A DNA stretch of 60,000 nucleotides from Antedon mediterranea (GCF_964355755.1 NC_092671.1:34305304-34365303); one strand, 5' to 3'; numbered from the stretch's first letter, positions 1 to 11,789 are shown. Notes: generated by a model from the sequence alone, not told the origin. A program made the numbers and translations.

Positions 1-144
1 GACGTAGGTTATCATACCGTATTTGGCTATATGGGGCGGGCGGTATGTAAATATGGATTTCAAATCAACCAATGATCATTTTGTTTCAAAATGAAAAAGA
101 TCGAGTACGTACAGTGCTGAATGTACGATCGAGACTGTTGAAAT

Positions 145-381
145 ATGAAATCGTGTTGCCAAGTTGTTTTGTTTTATTGTTTAGTCCTTAGCCTAGGCCT
201 CCTTCGTAGGTCGTACTCAACTCGCACGTATGATCTGCCAAATAAAACGCCAATAAGAGGTAGGCCTACATACCACCACCGGCACACAACAGGATTCACA
301 CACAACAGACAGGGCTACGACACCACTACACAGAACAGGATAGAGTCTGGGTGGGAATTAAATCAAATTATCTCCGCGTAA
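145..381 (+). CDS. Small ORF with signal-peptide-like start, unidentified
   Basis: A 78-residue open frame starts with a Lys-Ser-Cys-Cys stretch and then a hydrophobic run (about residues 6-20, rich in V, L, F and Y), as in a secretory signal peptide. The remainder is basic and rich in Thr, Arg, His and Tyr, with an RRS step near residue 21 that could be a processing site. It lies outside the repeats that fill the next kilobases. I recognise no family. It could be a short secreted peptide, a first coding exon, or a chance ORF; no transcript signal decides between these. Confidence 0.2.
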   Translation: MKSCCQVVLFYCLVLSLGLLRRSYSTRTYDLPNKTPIRGRPTYHHRHTTGFTHNRQGYDTTTQNRIESGWELNQIISA

Positions 382-900
382 TATTAAATGATCCATTCAA
401 TGTTTGATTTGCGGAGAAGCAAGACGAGTTTTCATGTTCTTCTTGGGAAAAATCCCATCAAATGTTTACCAGACTACTACTAGGCATATAAAATCATTTC
501 TAGCCTTCAGAAACGTTCATCAATGTACCCAAGTACATTGTCTAAACGTAAAATAGCGCATGCGTACCATCTTAGTTGTTGAGTCTTTGAAATTCTGAAA
601 TATGAATATTAAAACGGTGTACGAGTGAGTAGCCAATCGCATGCAGCTGAAACTAGTCAACCGGATAATCTATGCACCAAGAATTCTTGGTGTCAAACCA
701 CGTGACTTTTGCGTGTTTCCCCAGACGGAGTATCCAAACTCAAGTAATACAGGTATGAAACGCCATATGTGCAAAAATATTTATATTTTTACTAATATTA
801 AGAAAAAACTCCGTCTGGAGCCCAGACTATTGAATTGCATGTACTGTATTAATCTTTCAAATAATTATATTGTAAAAAAAAAATATATATATAAACAAAA
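382..900. other. Non-repetitive flank with small inverted repeats
   Basis: No gene is recognised. There is a perfect 14-bp palindrome CCAAGAATTCTTGG at 678-691, a CACGTG E-box just after it, and an 11-bp inverted pair (CCAGACGGAGT at 721-731, its complement at 808-818). A splice-donor-like ACAG|GTATGA lies near 751-760. The 101-residue ORF at 641-946 runs into low-complexity AT sequence and is not convincing as a protein. Confidence 0.35.
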
Positions 901-3144
901 GTTATACTACAACTTGTTACTGTTTTATTTTATGTCTTTGGAATAATTGACTGTATACAATACAAAGTGAACTAATATAGATTTTTGTCTAAAGAAAAAA
1001 AAAAAAATTTAAATTGCTATTATACATTTTTAAATTATAAGAGAATCAAAAGAGTTTAGCATAGTGAAAGAAAAAATGACAATAAATAGCAGTCTAGTTG
1101 TCAATATAGCAGGTAGTTAAACAATGCATAACTATTCAGACATTATTTAGATAAACATACTAATGAATCTAAAGAGAAACAGAGGAAGTATAAACTTGAA
1201 CTATCTATTGTTAACTAAAGTGTGACATTTATTACAAAACAATTGAAAGTACAAGTAGTATAATGAAATAGAAATTCATAAATGGACTTGCATATTTTGC
1301 TCAAGAAGAAGCATATAAAATCAAATTTTCATTTCCTACACCTCAAGAACTGTGTATTGAATTTCGTGTAACTGTTTTATTGCTAATTTTATAATGAAAT
1401 GCAAAATTATGGACATAATTAATTATTAATGGTCAAGACAAATCATAACAAAATCAAAATTGATTTTAGACATTACACCTCAAGAATTGTGTATTGATTT
1501 TTATGTAACTTTATTAATGTTAATCTTTTAAATAGTTGTAATAATTTTTTAAAAAATTCATAAATTAATAGTTATCAATGGCCTTGCAATTATGGTTACC
1601 ACAAAGCAATAACAACATCAAAATTTAATCTTTTAAATAATTGTAAAATAAATATATTATTATTTATTTATTCTATTTTTAAGTCATAAAAAATCAAAAA
1701 CATGAAATAAAGATTAAATTTACTAAAATATAATAAGTGAAACAAAAAAATTGACAATACATAAGCAGTCAGATTGTCAATAAATAACAGATCAGGTAAT
1801 TTAAACAATGCAGAGCTATTCACAGGCATTATTTATTTAAACATACTAATGAATCTTAAAATACTTTTATTTTACAGTGAACTGTTATTATAGTAAAGTA
1901 TAAACTTAAAATGTGAAACCAAATAAAAAATACAACTATTATAATGAATTGTAAATTTAAAAAATATTATTATGGTTAGGACAAAGCATAACAAATCAGG
2001 ATTGCATTTAGACTCTACTTTACACTACACTAAGGAAATGTGTATTGAATTAATATACTACTGTATCTGAGTTTGAATATTTTTTTTAATTAAAAAATAA
2101 GTTATTTTAATAGATTTATGCTTTGAAAATTATTGTTTGAATGGTACTGAATTGAAACTTATTAAATCAAAGGAAAATCAAATGGTTTTCAGTCTGTCTG
2201 ACTCACTATTGCCAAAATAAATTGTGTATTTAAGTTTATGTTAACTGTATTAATTTGAGTCTTTCAAATGTCATAATTGAAAAAATAAATGAATCATTAT
2301 TTTAACAAAAAATATTTAAAAAAATGAAAACTTCTGTTGGCTAAAAGTACGGTAAAATTGCATTTAGTCAAAATCAGACAATGTGATGCTGGTATGTGTG
2401 TGATGTCATCATAAGGAGTTTGGATTTTTTTTTTCATATTGCGAACAGGAATAATTATATAATGAGTAAGAGAAGAAAATAACAATTCACAAACCGTCTG
2501 ATTGACAATAAATAATAGAGCAGATAATTTAAACAATGCAGAAACTATTCAGACATTATTTATGTAAACTAATGAATATTTAATACTTTTTTTTTCCGAA
2601 AAATGAAAGTACAAGTAGTAATGAATAAATTGATGAATGGAATTGCATATTATGATCAACACAAGCATATCAACATTGATTTTAGACACTTACTATACCT
2701 CAAGAATTGTGTATTGAATTTCATGTAACTTTATTAATTTGAATTTTTAAATAATTGTAAAATAAATTCAATAAATTATTATTTAATATTTTCTTTTTAA
2801 ATCATAAAAATCAAGGGTTTTTGACTAATGACACTATTGCAAAAATAATAAGAACCAATTTTAATATTTATCCCAATGTATAATACATTTTAGAAATTAA
2901 CAGAACATAATTCATCTAAGAAAACAATATCAAACATTTAAATAGTAAGATGATAATTTAGAGACAATGCCTAATCGTCAATAAACAAAATAGGAAGAAA
3001 TAAAAAAAAAAACACTAATGACAATATAAACTATTCTGGCAGAACTTATTTGTATATATACTAATGACAATGTCAAAGGTTAATAAGTAAAATAATAATA
3101 TACCAGTACCATTTAATAGTAAATATGGTACTGTATATAGTAAA

Positions 3145-3580
3145 TGGAAACTGGCCGTTAATGTTGATAAAACAAAAATCATAATATTTAATAAGAGGGG
3201 AAAAGTTCTAAATTATAAATTTTATTTCGGGACCGTTAACATAGAAATCACAAATGAATACAGTTATCTTGGTATAACGTTCATCCCATCTGGTTCCTTT
3301 AACAGAGCAATGAATAAATTAAAAGACAAAGCCCTTACAAGTTTTTTCAGAATTAGAAATACTTTGTCGTTCGCATCCGTCAATAGGGCATTTCAACTGT
3401 CAAGAAGTTTAATTAATCCTATTGTGAGTTACGGAAGTGAAGTATGGGCTCCTTATTTATTAAGAAATGTAAATGAAAATAATTTTATCGATCAATGTGA
3501 TAAATATTCTGGATAATCGATTAATATTAAAATATGCAAAAATATTCTTGGAGTAAACAAAAAAGCATCCAACCATCCAA
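3145..3580 (+). pseudogene. Non-LTR retrotransposon reverse transcriptase fragment
   Basis: Translation shows the end of a LINE reverse transcriptase: an N-x-D-K-T-K segment after the palm, a YLGITFIPSG block, the SYGSEVW motif near 3,430-3,450, and a C-terminal ILGVNKKASN block after an in-frame TAA at 3,514-3,516. Palm motifs A-C are absent, so this is a 5'- and 3'-truncated relic inside the repeat array. The clade cannot be settled from so little sequence. Confidence 0.7.
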
Positions 3581-3589
3581 ACAAAATCA

Positions 3590-4720
3590 AAATTGCATTT
3601 ACACATACTTCATGCACCCCAGGAATTGTGGATGAAATTTCATGTTCTGTATTATATTAAATCTTTCAAATAATTGTACTAATTGTAAAATAAGTTCATA
3701 GATTAATAATTAAACAATAGCAAAATTATTAAAAATATTTATTTACAAAAAAATAAATCTTACAACTTTTGACTGTATTTTGGATCTTTTAGCTAATTTT
3801 CCAAATTGTAAAATTAGTTTACTATATTATATGTATTATTTAAAAGTTCCATGTAAAGCAGTATGATGAAATATAAATTGAATGATGAATAACTTCAATA
3901 TTATTACTATTACTGTTTCCTTTAGACACTTCCTACACCTGTGAAATTTATTACAACAAGATTGAAATATATTATAATTAAATGTAAATTGAATGGACTT
4001 TATCCACTTATTAAAGCAAAACAGAATCAAAATTGCATTTAGACACATTCTACACCCCAGAAAGTGTGTATTGAATGTCATGTACTGTATTAATTTGAAT
4101 ATCTTTCAAATAGTTGTAAAATAAATTCATGATACAACTTTTTACTCTATTTATTTGGTTATTTTAAATTATTGTCTAAATTACAGAATAAGTTAATTCA
4201 ATAGATCTTTGTTTATATTGTTATTATATTCAGAATCAAAATAAATGTTATTACTGTTAATTATAACTTTTTAAATGATAAGAATATCAAGATATTTTAG
4301 ACTAAATGACCTGCTATTGCAAAATAATAACAAAAATAAAGATTAAACTTACTATAATTAGCAGTATGGTTGTTAATTATATAGAGCAAGTAATTGAAAC
4401 AATGCAACTATTCATTCAGACATTATTCATGTAAACATACTAATGAATTAATATAAAATGCAAATTATAGTAATAAAACAAATAATAAAAACAAAATTTC
4501 ATTTAGACACTTCAATAACTCAGGAAATGTGTATTGAATTGCATGTACTGTATTAATCTTTCAAATAATTATAATTGTAAAAATAAATTCATAATTCATA
4601 ATTTAAAAAAAAATATATAAAAATAAAACTTTTTACTGTTTTATTTTGGGTATTTGGGATAATTGACTGTATACATTACAAAGTAAATTAATATATAGAT
4701 TGTTGTCTAAATAAAAATAT
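3590..4720. repeat. Segmental duplicate of 23,600-24,245 plus 27,405-27,700
   Basis: From the ACATACTTCATGCACCCCAG box onward this stretch is nearly identical to 23,600-24,245 and resumes similarity at 27,405. It is therefore far younger as a duplication than the general array divergence. The copy here has no insertion at 4,231-4,245, whereas the other copy carries a 3.1-kb Penelope-like/Mutator nest at that point, making this the empty site. A translation shared by both copies (81 and 99 residues on the minus strand) is a by-product of the duplication. Confidence 0.65.
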
Positions 4721-4743
4721 TTTTTTAAAAAATTGCTATTACT

Positions 4744-4757
4744 AGATGGTACGCGAG

Positions 4758-4761
<4 letters not shown>
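4744..4761 (-). mobile_element. Partial Helitron 3' terminus
   Basis: The sequence CTAGATGGTACGC followed by GAGCGA equals one arm and part of the loop of the Helitron terminal hairpin at 20,850-20,886. Read on the minus strand it ends CATCTAG followed by T, the expected Helitron 3' end and target base. The rest of the hairpin is replaced by a long TA run. It interrupts a unit of the local repeat array. Half a palindrome is ambiguous in orientation, hence modest confidence. Confidence 0.4.

Positions 4762-4839
<78 letters not shown>
4760..4839. repeat. (TA)n microsatellite, ~40 units
   Basis: An almost uninterrupted TA dinucleotide run separates the Helitron end from the first Penelope-like element. 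Shorter TA runs mark the other Penelope-like junctions at 6,858-6,882, 8,636-8,648, 11,791-11,827, 24,243-24,264 and 27,398-27,410. Confidence 0.95.
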
Positions 4840-4841
<2 letters not shown>

Positions 4842-6476
4842 AAAAAACAAAAGTATTGCAACAAAATTGAACATCGCTGACAGAGTGGATACAACTGCAA
4901 ATAAAGATGCTTTCATAACCCTCAAAGACCACAAACCGAACTTCACTAACAAACCTACTTGCCGATTAATAAACCCGACCAAATCCGAGATAGGCAAGAT
5001 AAGCAAAACTATACTCGATCGTATTAACAGCAAAATTACATCAAAACTTCGCACCAATCAATGGAAAAATACCTCATCGGTCATCGAATGGTTTAAGAGC
5101 ATCGACAAGAAACAACAACACAACTTTATATGCTTCGACATCGTAGAATTTTACCCCTCTATCAGCAATGACCTGCTGAATAAAGCACTAGACTCTCCTA
5201 AAAGATACGATGATATTACCAACGACGAAAGAGACATCAACGTACATACCAAAAAATCAGTACTATCATACAAACAGTAACCATGGCTAAAGAAAGGCCC
5301 CACAGCATTCGATGTGACTATGGGTAGTTATGACGGCGCAGAAACATGTGAACTTGTTGGAAGCTTCCTGTTACACCAATTACAACAGAAACTAGGAATC
5401 AACATAGGACTTTACAGAGACGACCTTGCAGTCACAGACACCACACCTAAAAGCACAGAAAATATTAAAAAAGACATATGCCAAATATTAAAAGATAACG
5501 GCCTACGCATTACCATAGAAGCAAACAAACAAGTCATCAACTTCTTAGACGTCACACTCAACCTAGCGAAGAACACATACCAGCCCTACACCAAACCAAA
5601 CGCCACGTTACAGTATATCCATCAACAAAGTAACCACCCACCGACCATCCTAAAGAATATACCCGCCGGAATAAACAGGTGACTCTCGTCCTTGTCATCC
5701 GACAAGAATTCATTCGACCAAGCCGCCCCTGTATACCAGAAAACTCTCAACGACAGTCAGTACACACTAAAATACGAGCCGGTAACCCAGACAAGACGAA
5801 AAAACAGACAACGAAAAGACATTCTGTGGTACAACCCACCGTTCAGCAAAAACGTCAGCACAAACATTGGACAGAAATTCCTATCCCTAGTAGACAAACA
5901 TTTTCCAAAAGATAACAAACTAAGAAAAATCTTCAACCGAAACACTATCAAGATTAGCTACAGTTGTATGAACAATATGAAACAGATAATAGACAGTCAC
6001 AACAAGAGAATACTCAACCAGCCCGAAACAACATCCGTGGAAAACACGCAAGAAAACAAAACATGCAACTGCCGACAGAAAAACACATGCCCGCTAAACG
6101 GAAATTGCTTACAATCATCTGTAATATACCAAGCCACAGTTACACGCAAAGACAAATCCACCTCGGAAACTTATTTCGGACTAACTGAAAATGATTTTAA
6201 AACACGATACAGAAATCACACCTCATCATTCCGTAATTCACGTTCTAGAAACTCAACTGAACTCAGTAAACATATTTGGACACTCAAGGACAATAACACA
6301 GACTATACAATCTCATGGCGCATCTTGACATTTACTAAAGCATATAGTAGCGCAAACAAACAATGCAATCTCTGCCTCAAAGAGAAATTATTTATCATCC
6401 GCCACCCTGAATTATCGACATTAAACAAACGTAACGAACTTGTGTCCGCCTGCCGGCACAGAAAGAAAGCATTGTT

Positions 6477-6515
<39 letters not shown>

Positions 6516-6646
6516 AGCTGACATTCCAAAACATATCACCTGTAAATGCTAATTCTACAAGTAAATGTGCTTATAAGCAGCGTTGTAATTGATTCTTCTC
6601 ATTATAGTCTCCTGATGAGTGAGTTGCACGACGACGAAAATAAAAA
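4840..6646 (+). pseudogene. Penelope-like retroelement PLE-1 (RT plus C-terminal GIY-YIG-like), decayed
   Basis: Three open stretches in frame order make one polyprotein. 4,867-5,280 carries an LKDHKPNF / R-LINPTKSE block matching the LPKIHK...RPI region of Penelope-type RTs, and CFDIVEFYPSI (motif A Asp). 5,314-5,682 carries MGSYDGAE (motif B) and GLYRDDLAV (motif C, Asp-Asp), then FLDVTLNL. 5,692-6,552 carries a CNC...CP...C cysteine cluster and a YFGLTENDFKTRYRNH endonuclease-like segment. A TAA at 5,278-5,280 and a TGA at 5,681-5,683 break the frame, and the 5' end is truncated at the TA run. A run of 34 A at 6,481-6,514 is read as lysines near the end. The family is clearly different from PLE-2 and PLE-3 in this window. 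Confidence 0.75.
6481..6514 (+). repeat. 34-nt poly-A inside the PLE-1 reading frame
   Basis: An uninterrupted A34 lies within the terminal codons of PLE-1, between a basic RHRKKALLH segment and a short Cys-containing tail. It is length-unstable by nature and may be an expansion of a lysine stretch. Confidence 0.9.
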
Positions 6647-6857
6647 GCGAAAAGCTAAATCAAAACGATAAAGTAAACAGCCAGAAAAGTTAGCAGAGCT
6701 TTCGGGCAACTCTAGCCCTTCATCAGTGCAAGTGAAGGAATTTGGATAATGACGTTATCCAAATTCCTTCACTTGCACTGATGAAGGGCTAGTGTTGCCC
6801 GAAAGCTCTGCTAACTTTTCTGGCTGTTTACTTTATCGTTTTGATTTAGCTTTTCGC
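6647..6857. repeat. Near-perfect 103-bp-arm palindrome of a PLE-3 3' repeat
   Basis: Arms 6,647-6,749 and 6,755-6,857 are reverse complements with one visible mismatch, around a 5-nt centre TGACG. The right arm equals the terminal repeat of the Penelope-like element split at 24,770-24,811 and 27,248-27,330, including CTGATGA, GGGC...GCCC and GAAA. The unit is therefore two copies of a PLE-3 terminal repeat joined head to head, wedged between PLE-1 and PLE-2. Confidence 0.9.
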
Positions 6858-6885
6858 TATATATATATATATATATATATATTTT

Positions 6886-8298
6886 TTTAAAGATTATACA
6901 TTTTCATCTGAGAGTGCTTATCTTTTTACAATGGATGGTACGGCCTTATACACATCAATTCCTATTCAAGATGGACTTAACGCAATGAGACATTTTATTG
7001 AACTAGATAATTCAATTAAATATCCCGCATCGACAATACTACGTCTCGCTGAACTTGTACTTAATACTACAGCCTTCAACTTCAATGGAAAGTTTTTTCG
7101 GCAAGTTTCTGGGATAAGCATGGGTACAAAAATGGGACCTAACTTTGCTTGCCCCTTTATGGGGTATTTTGAGCAGAATGTGTTACGAGATTTTAAGGGA
7201 AAGAAACCAGATTTATTCAAACGGTATATTGATGATTGTGTTGGTGTTATGTTGGGAACTTTAGATGAACTTAATGAGTTCATTAACTTCGTGAACAATT
7301 TTCATCCTGCTATAAAGTTTACTCATGAAATTTCTGACAAGTGTGTGCCTTTCCTTGATATTAGTTTATCTATTGATAAACCTGGTCTTTCTACATCCGT
7401 CCACTACAAAGATACTGACGCGCACACTTATCTAAATTACAACTCTTCGCATCCTCCAGCTTGTAAGAATGCTATACCGTATTCGCAACTTGTTAGACTT
7501 CGACGTTTATGTAGCGATGATGATGACTTTAACATCAAAGCATCTGAGATGATCGATTTTTTCAATGCACGCGAATATCCATCTGACATTACTGTGAAAT
7601 CTCTAAGAAAAGTTTGCCAGTTAATGCACGAGGACACATTGCAACCTACACATAATACAAATGCTTGTGACCGCATACCTCTAGTCCTCACGTATCATCC
7701 TATGAATAAGAAGGTTATTAACATTGTCCGCGATAACTTTTCAATTTTGACTGAAGAAAAATCCGCTACAAAAGATATTTTTCAAGAACCACCCATGATA
7801 GCTTACAGACGTGATCAAAGCATTAAAGACACTTTAGTTGAATCTAAATTACAAAACAAAGGTAATGAATCAACTGGAACATTCAAATGTAATAGAAATA
7901 GATGTTCGACATGTAATTACGTTTCATGTTCAAACCAAATAGTAGGACCTTCTGGTAATTATGTTATCACAGATCGTATTACGTGCACCACTAGAAATCT
8001 AGTTTATTGTATTTCGTGTACTAAATGTAATATGCTTTATATTGGTGAAACTAAACGCAGGTTAGGTGATAGGTTTGTAGAACATTTAAGGTCTATTAAA
8101 CTAAAGACTCCCGGATTGCCTGTAGCCACCCATTTTTGTAATAATGAGCATTCCCTTTCGGATATTACAATTTCTGGTGTTAAAGTATGTAATGGTTCTG
8201 AGACATCTCGTAGAATTATAGAAGAAAGAATAATTGTAAAGCTTGGCACTCTTGCCCCTATCGGCATAAATGTACAATTTAGATCCTTTAAACATTAA
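6886..8298 (+). pseudogene. Penelope-like element PLE-2, upstream 5'-truncated copy A
   Basis: The open frame 6,931-8,298 (455 codons) runs from reverse transcriptase motif A through the end of the protein: ALYTSIPIQDG, MGTKMGPNFA (motif B), RYIDDCVGVM (motif C), FLDISL, a C-x4-CSTC / CTKC cysteine region and a GIY-YIG endonuclease segment (LVYCISC, MLYIGETKRR, then FVEHLRS). The protein ends with FRSFKH. Relative to copy B it begins at RT motif A, and a G replaces T just after the catalytic Asp (Val to Gly). Its 3' repeat leads straight into copy B, the tandem arrangement typical of Penelope-like insertions. Confidence 0.85.
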
Positions 8299-8640
8299 TT
8301 TTGCCAGAGACATTCACATATTAACAATTATTTACACTTGAAGCTTTTGTCTTTGTTTTAAATTTCCTGCTTTATAAGCAACCATTCCTGCTTTGTACAC
8401 CATAGCTTTTGGAGGCGTGCCTTTATAACTATGCCTTTTGTTTGTTAACATCTTTGATTGGCTGATTTGTTTTATTATGTAATTTTGTGACTTATATATG
8501 TTATCCTTTGTTACAATTCTTTTCACCTGATGATGGGCTATGCCCGAAACATGTTAAAATAAATCTATATTGAGGCAGTTTTAACTTATTTGATCTTGAT
8601 TTTTTTCTATATCCTGCCTATGCAGCTCTTTGATTTATAT
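8299..8640 (+). repeat. PLE-2 terminal direct repeat (pseudo-LTR), copy A
   Basis: The sequence from the stop codon through TTTGATTTATATATA recurs after copy B at 11,464-11,790. The main differences are 14 extra bases here near 8,422-8,436 and the lack of three bases in the ribozyme. Two copies flanking one full-length unit fit the pseudo-LTR organisation of Penelope-like elements. Confidence 0.8.
8515..8560 (+). ncRNA. Hammerhead ribozyme motif, cleavage site deleted (copy A)
   Basis: The core CTGATGA (8,527-8,533), stem II GGGC-TAT-GCCC (8,535-8,545) and GAAA (8,546-8,549) are intact. Compared with copy B at 11,671-11,719, three bases are missing after ACATGT. That removes the C expected at the cleavage position and the first base pairs of stem I. 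The copy should therefore be inactive. Confidence 0.65.
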
Positions 8641-8741
8641 ATATATACAGTACTACTACTCTGCTGCATCCACCGGTTTTATATATATCTTTTGTTATCA
8701 CCATCGTTTTTTGTTGTGTACCTGTTTGTTTTATAACAAGT

Positions 8742-11463
8742 ATGGCCAATTCCAAGCAAGTTTTACAACAAGCGCGTCGGATTCTCAACAACGACTTAAG
8801 CCTGTATTCTCCATGTGTGAGGACATTTGGTTTTTGCTTTGGAACCTCAACGTTCAGTAAGGCAAGATGTTCTAGTAATGTTTATTTTCTGTCCACATGT
8901 CTAAGACGGAACGTCATACCCAAGTCATTTAGATCTACCTGGTCACCGTCCTTTGCTTATGTTGGTAAGAAGTTCATATCTGATAGTATCAATGCTGTTT
9001 CCAGACGGTTTATGCGTATGAGCATTCAGATGAACTTAAAGAAAGTTGCGTATCATGATGAACAAATGGTACATCATAAGACCAACCTACGAGCAGCTTG
9101 TACCAACTACGAATTTGACAAAATACGAAGTATCGTCCATGGATTAAACAAATGGTATTACAAGTCATTGACAGAAGCTAAATTATTTAAAGCTAATCGT
9201 GTTTGTAGAGAGTATTCCATTGACGAGGTAGGACCAACGAGAGCACACCCTGATAGGTCTAAACTAGTTGTGACTATACCTGATGATTTGCCTCTTAAAG
9301 ATGAAGAACGCTCTGTTCTTTCTAAGGGTCTGTCTTTTATTCCTATTAGGAAAGAGATTGATGAATTCCAGCTTAAACAAGACATGGATTAATATTACAG
9401 ACATTTACGACTCAAAGCAAACTTTCACGGCAAGAATCAGACAAATGTAACAACAAAAGATGAATTCCAGTTGCTGAATAAGAAGCCATCTAGCTGGACA
9501 CCGCCACAAGGTATGTTCGCTGAACTTGATCTGTATGCCAATACTTGCAAACGAGAGATTAACAAGCTTAAGTTAAAACAACCAAAGAATATTTGTAATT
9601 TGTCAAAAGGAGAGCAAGCTGCCATTAGATCGCTTAAAGGTAATCATGACTACATTATTAAACGAGCAGATAAAGGTGGTGCTACTGTGGTTTGGAGAAG
9701 TGACCTATATATTACAGAGGGAGAAAGACAACTTTCTAATCTTGACGTATATCAGCCACTTGATGCCGACCCTACTGATTCTGATATTGGTATTGTTAAG
9801 AAGACTGTAAATAGTATGATTAAGAAGAAAGACCTTCCTTCTACAGCCCATATATTGATTAATTCTGACGCCACATGTTCTAGCTTTTACATGTTACCTA
9901 AAATACACAAGACTAACAGTCCTGGTAGACCTATTGTTTCCGCTTGTAACGCGCCTACAGTTCTTATTAGCGAGTTCTTGGATGGAATCTTGAAGCCAAT
10001 TGTACAAAATCTGCCAACCTACATCAAAGATAGCAAAGAAGCTGTAGTTTTGTTTAAAGATTATACATTTTCATCTGAGAGTGCTTATCTTTTTACAATG
10101 GATGTTACGGCCTTATACACATCAATTCCTATTCAAGATGGACTTAACGCAATGAGACATTTTATTGAACTAGATAATTCAATTAAATATCCCGCATCGA
10201 CAATACTACGTCTCGCTGAACTTGTACTTAATACTACGTCAGCCTTCAACTTCAATGGAAAGTTTTTTCGGCAAGTTTCTGGGATAAGCATGGGTACAAA
10301 AATGGGACCTAACTTTGCTTGCCTCTTTATGGGGTATTTTGAGCAGAATGTGTTACGAGATTTTAAGGGAAAGAAACCAGATTTATTCAAACGGTATATT
10401 GATGATTGTGTTGGTGTTATGTTGGGAACTTTAGATGAACTTAATGAGTTCATTAACTTCGTGAACAATTTTCATCCTGCTATAAAGTTTACTCATAAAA
10501 TTTCTGACAAGTGTGTGCCTTTCCTTGATATTAGTTTATCTATTGATAAACCTGGTCTTTCTACATCCGTCCACTACAAAGATACTGACGCGCACACTTA
10601 TCTAAATTACAACTCTTCGCATCCTCCAGCTTGTAAGAATGCTATACCGTATTCGCAACTTGTTAGACTTCGACGTTTATGTAGCGATGATGATGACTTT
10701 AACATCAAAGCATCTGAGATGATCGATTTTTTCAATGCACGCGAATATCCATCTGACATTACTGTGAAATCTCTAAGAAAAGTTTGCCAGTTAATGCACG
10801 AGGACACATTGCAACCTACACATAATACAAATGCTTGTGACCACATACCTCTAGTCCTCACGTATCATCCTATGAATAAGAAGGTTATTAACATTGTCCG
10901 CGATAACTTTTCAATTTTGACTGAAGAAAAATCCGCTACAAAAGATATTTTTCAAGAACCACCCATGATAGCTTACAGACGTGATCAAAGCATTAAAGAC
11001 ACTTTAGTTAAATCTAAATTACAAAACAAAGGTAATGAATCAACTGGAACATTCAAATGTAATAGAAATAGATGTTCGACATGTAATTACGTTTCATGTT
11101 CAAACCAAATAGTAGGATCTTCTGGTAATTATGTTATCACAGATCGTATTACGTGCACCACTAGAAATCTAGTTTATTGTATTTCGTGTACTAAATGTAA
11201 TATGCTTTATATTGGTGAAACTAAACGCAGGTTAGGTGATAGGTTTATTATTAAATTATCTATTAAACTAAAGACTCCCGGATTACCTGTAGCCACCCAT
11301 TTTTGTAATAATGAGCATTCCCTTTCGGATATTACAATTTCTGGTGTTAAAGTATGTAATGGTTCTGAGACATCTCGTAGAATTATAGAAGAAAGAATAA
11401 TTGTATAGCTTGGCACTCTTGCCCCTACCGGCATAAATGTACAATTTAGAACCTTTAAACATT
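8742..11463 (+). pseudogene. Penelope-like element PLE-2, nearly full-length copy B
   Basis: A single frame runs from ATG 8,742 to a TAA at 11,461-11,463, broken by an in-frame TAA at 9,390-9,392 and a TAG at 11,406-11,408, where copy A has a Lys codon. The N-terminal 240 residues are the upstream Penelope-specific region. They are followed by SFYMLPKIHK and GRPIVSACN, FTMDVTALYTSIP (motif A Asp), GISMGTKMGPNF (B), RYIDDCVGVM (C) and the GIY-YIG endonuclease LVYCISC...MLYIGETKRR. A block after GDRF is altered relative to copy A, losing the Glu-His pair of the endonuclease. Outside that block copies A and B are nearly identical, so the duplication is recent. Confidence 0.85.
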
Positions 11464-11789
11464 AATTTTGCCAGAGACATTCACATATTAACAATTATTT
11501 ACACTTGAAGCTTTTGTCTTTGTTTTAAATTTCCTGCTTTATAAGCAACCATTCCTGCTTTGTACACCATAGCTTTTGGAGGCGTGCCTTTTGTTTGTTA
11601 ACATCTTTGATTGGCTGATTTGTTTTATTATGTAATTTTGTGACTTATATAATGTTATCCTTTGTTACAATTCTTTTCACCTGATGATGGGCTATGCCCG
11701 AAACATGTCGTTAAAATAAATCTATATTGAGGCAGTTTTAACTTATTTGATCTTGATTTTTTTCTATATCCTGCCTATGCAGCTCTTTG

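Larger units (their letters stand above)
900..4735 (+). repeat. Array block 1 of the ~0.7-kb head-to-tail repeat
   Basis: The same ordered boxes recur here. Box A is GCAGTCTGATTGTCAATAA. Box B is AACAATGCA followed by an ACTATTCA and CATACTAATGAAT stretch. Next come a CTTTTTTTTACAG tract, a GTGAAATTTATTACAAAACA box, a CCTCAGGAATTGTGTATTGA box and a TCTTTCAAATAATTGTAAAATA box. Box B occurs near 1,120, 1,803, 2,531 and 4,399; the first three are 683 and 728 bp apart, giving the unit length. Divergence between units is high and several are partial. Block 1 is interrupted by a LINE fragment at 3,145-3,580. I see no protein-coding gene in it. Confidence 0.7.

Noticed and set aside
3836-4081. 81-codon minus-strand ORF also present at 23,861-24,160
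   Set aside because: Conserved only through the recent segmental duplication of array sequence; composition is that of AT-rich repeat.
4633-5057. Two overlapping ORFs containing a Tyr-Ile repeat
   Set aside because: Translation of the TA microsatellite; antisense to PLE-1.
6610-6645. Third hammerhead-like CTGATGA...GAAAA at the end of PLE-1
   Set aside because: No convincing stem II or stem III; probably a decayed relative.
6778-6822. Second hammerhead candidate in the PLE-3 repeat (CTGATGA, GGGC...GCCC, GAAA, AGC-UCU-GCU)
   Set aside because: Core, stem II and a stem III hairpin can be drawn, but bases next to the core (TTGCA against ACTTTT) do not pair as stem I, so I do not call it a ribozyme.
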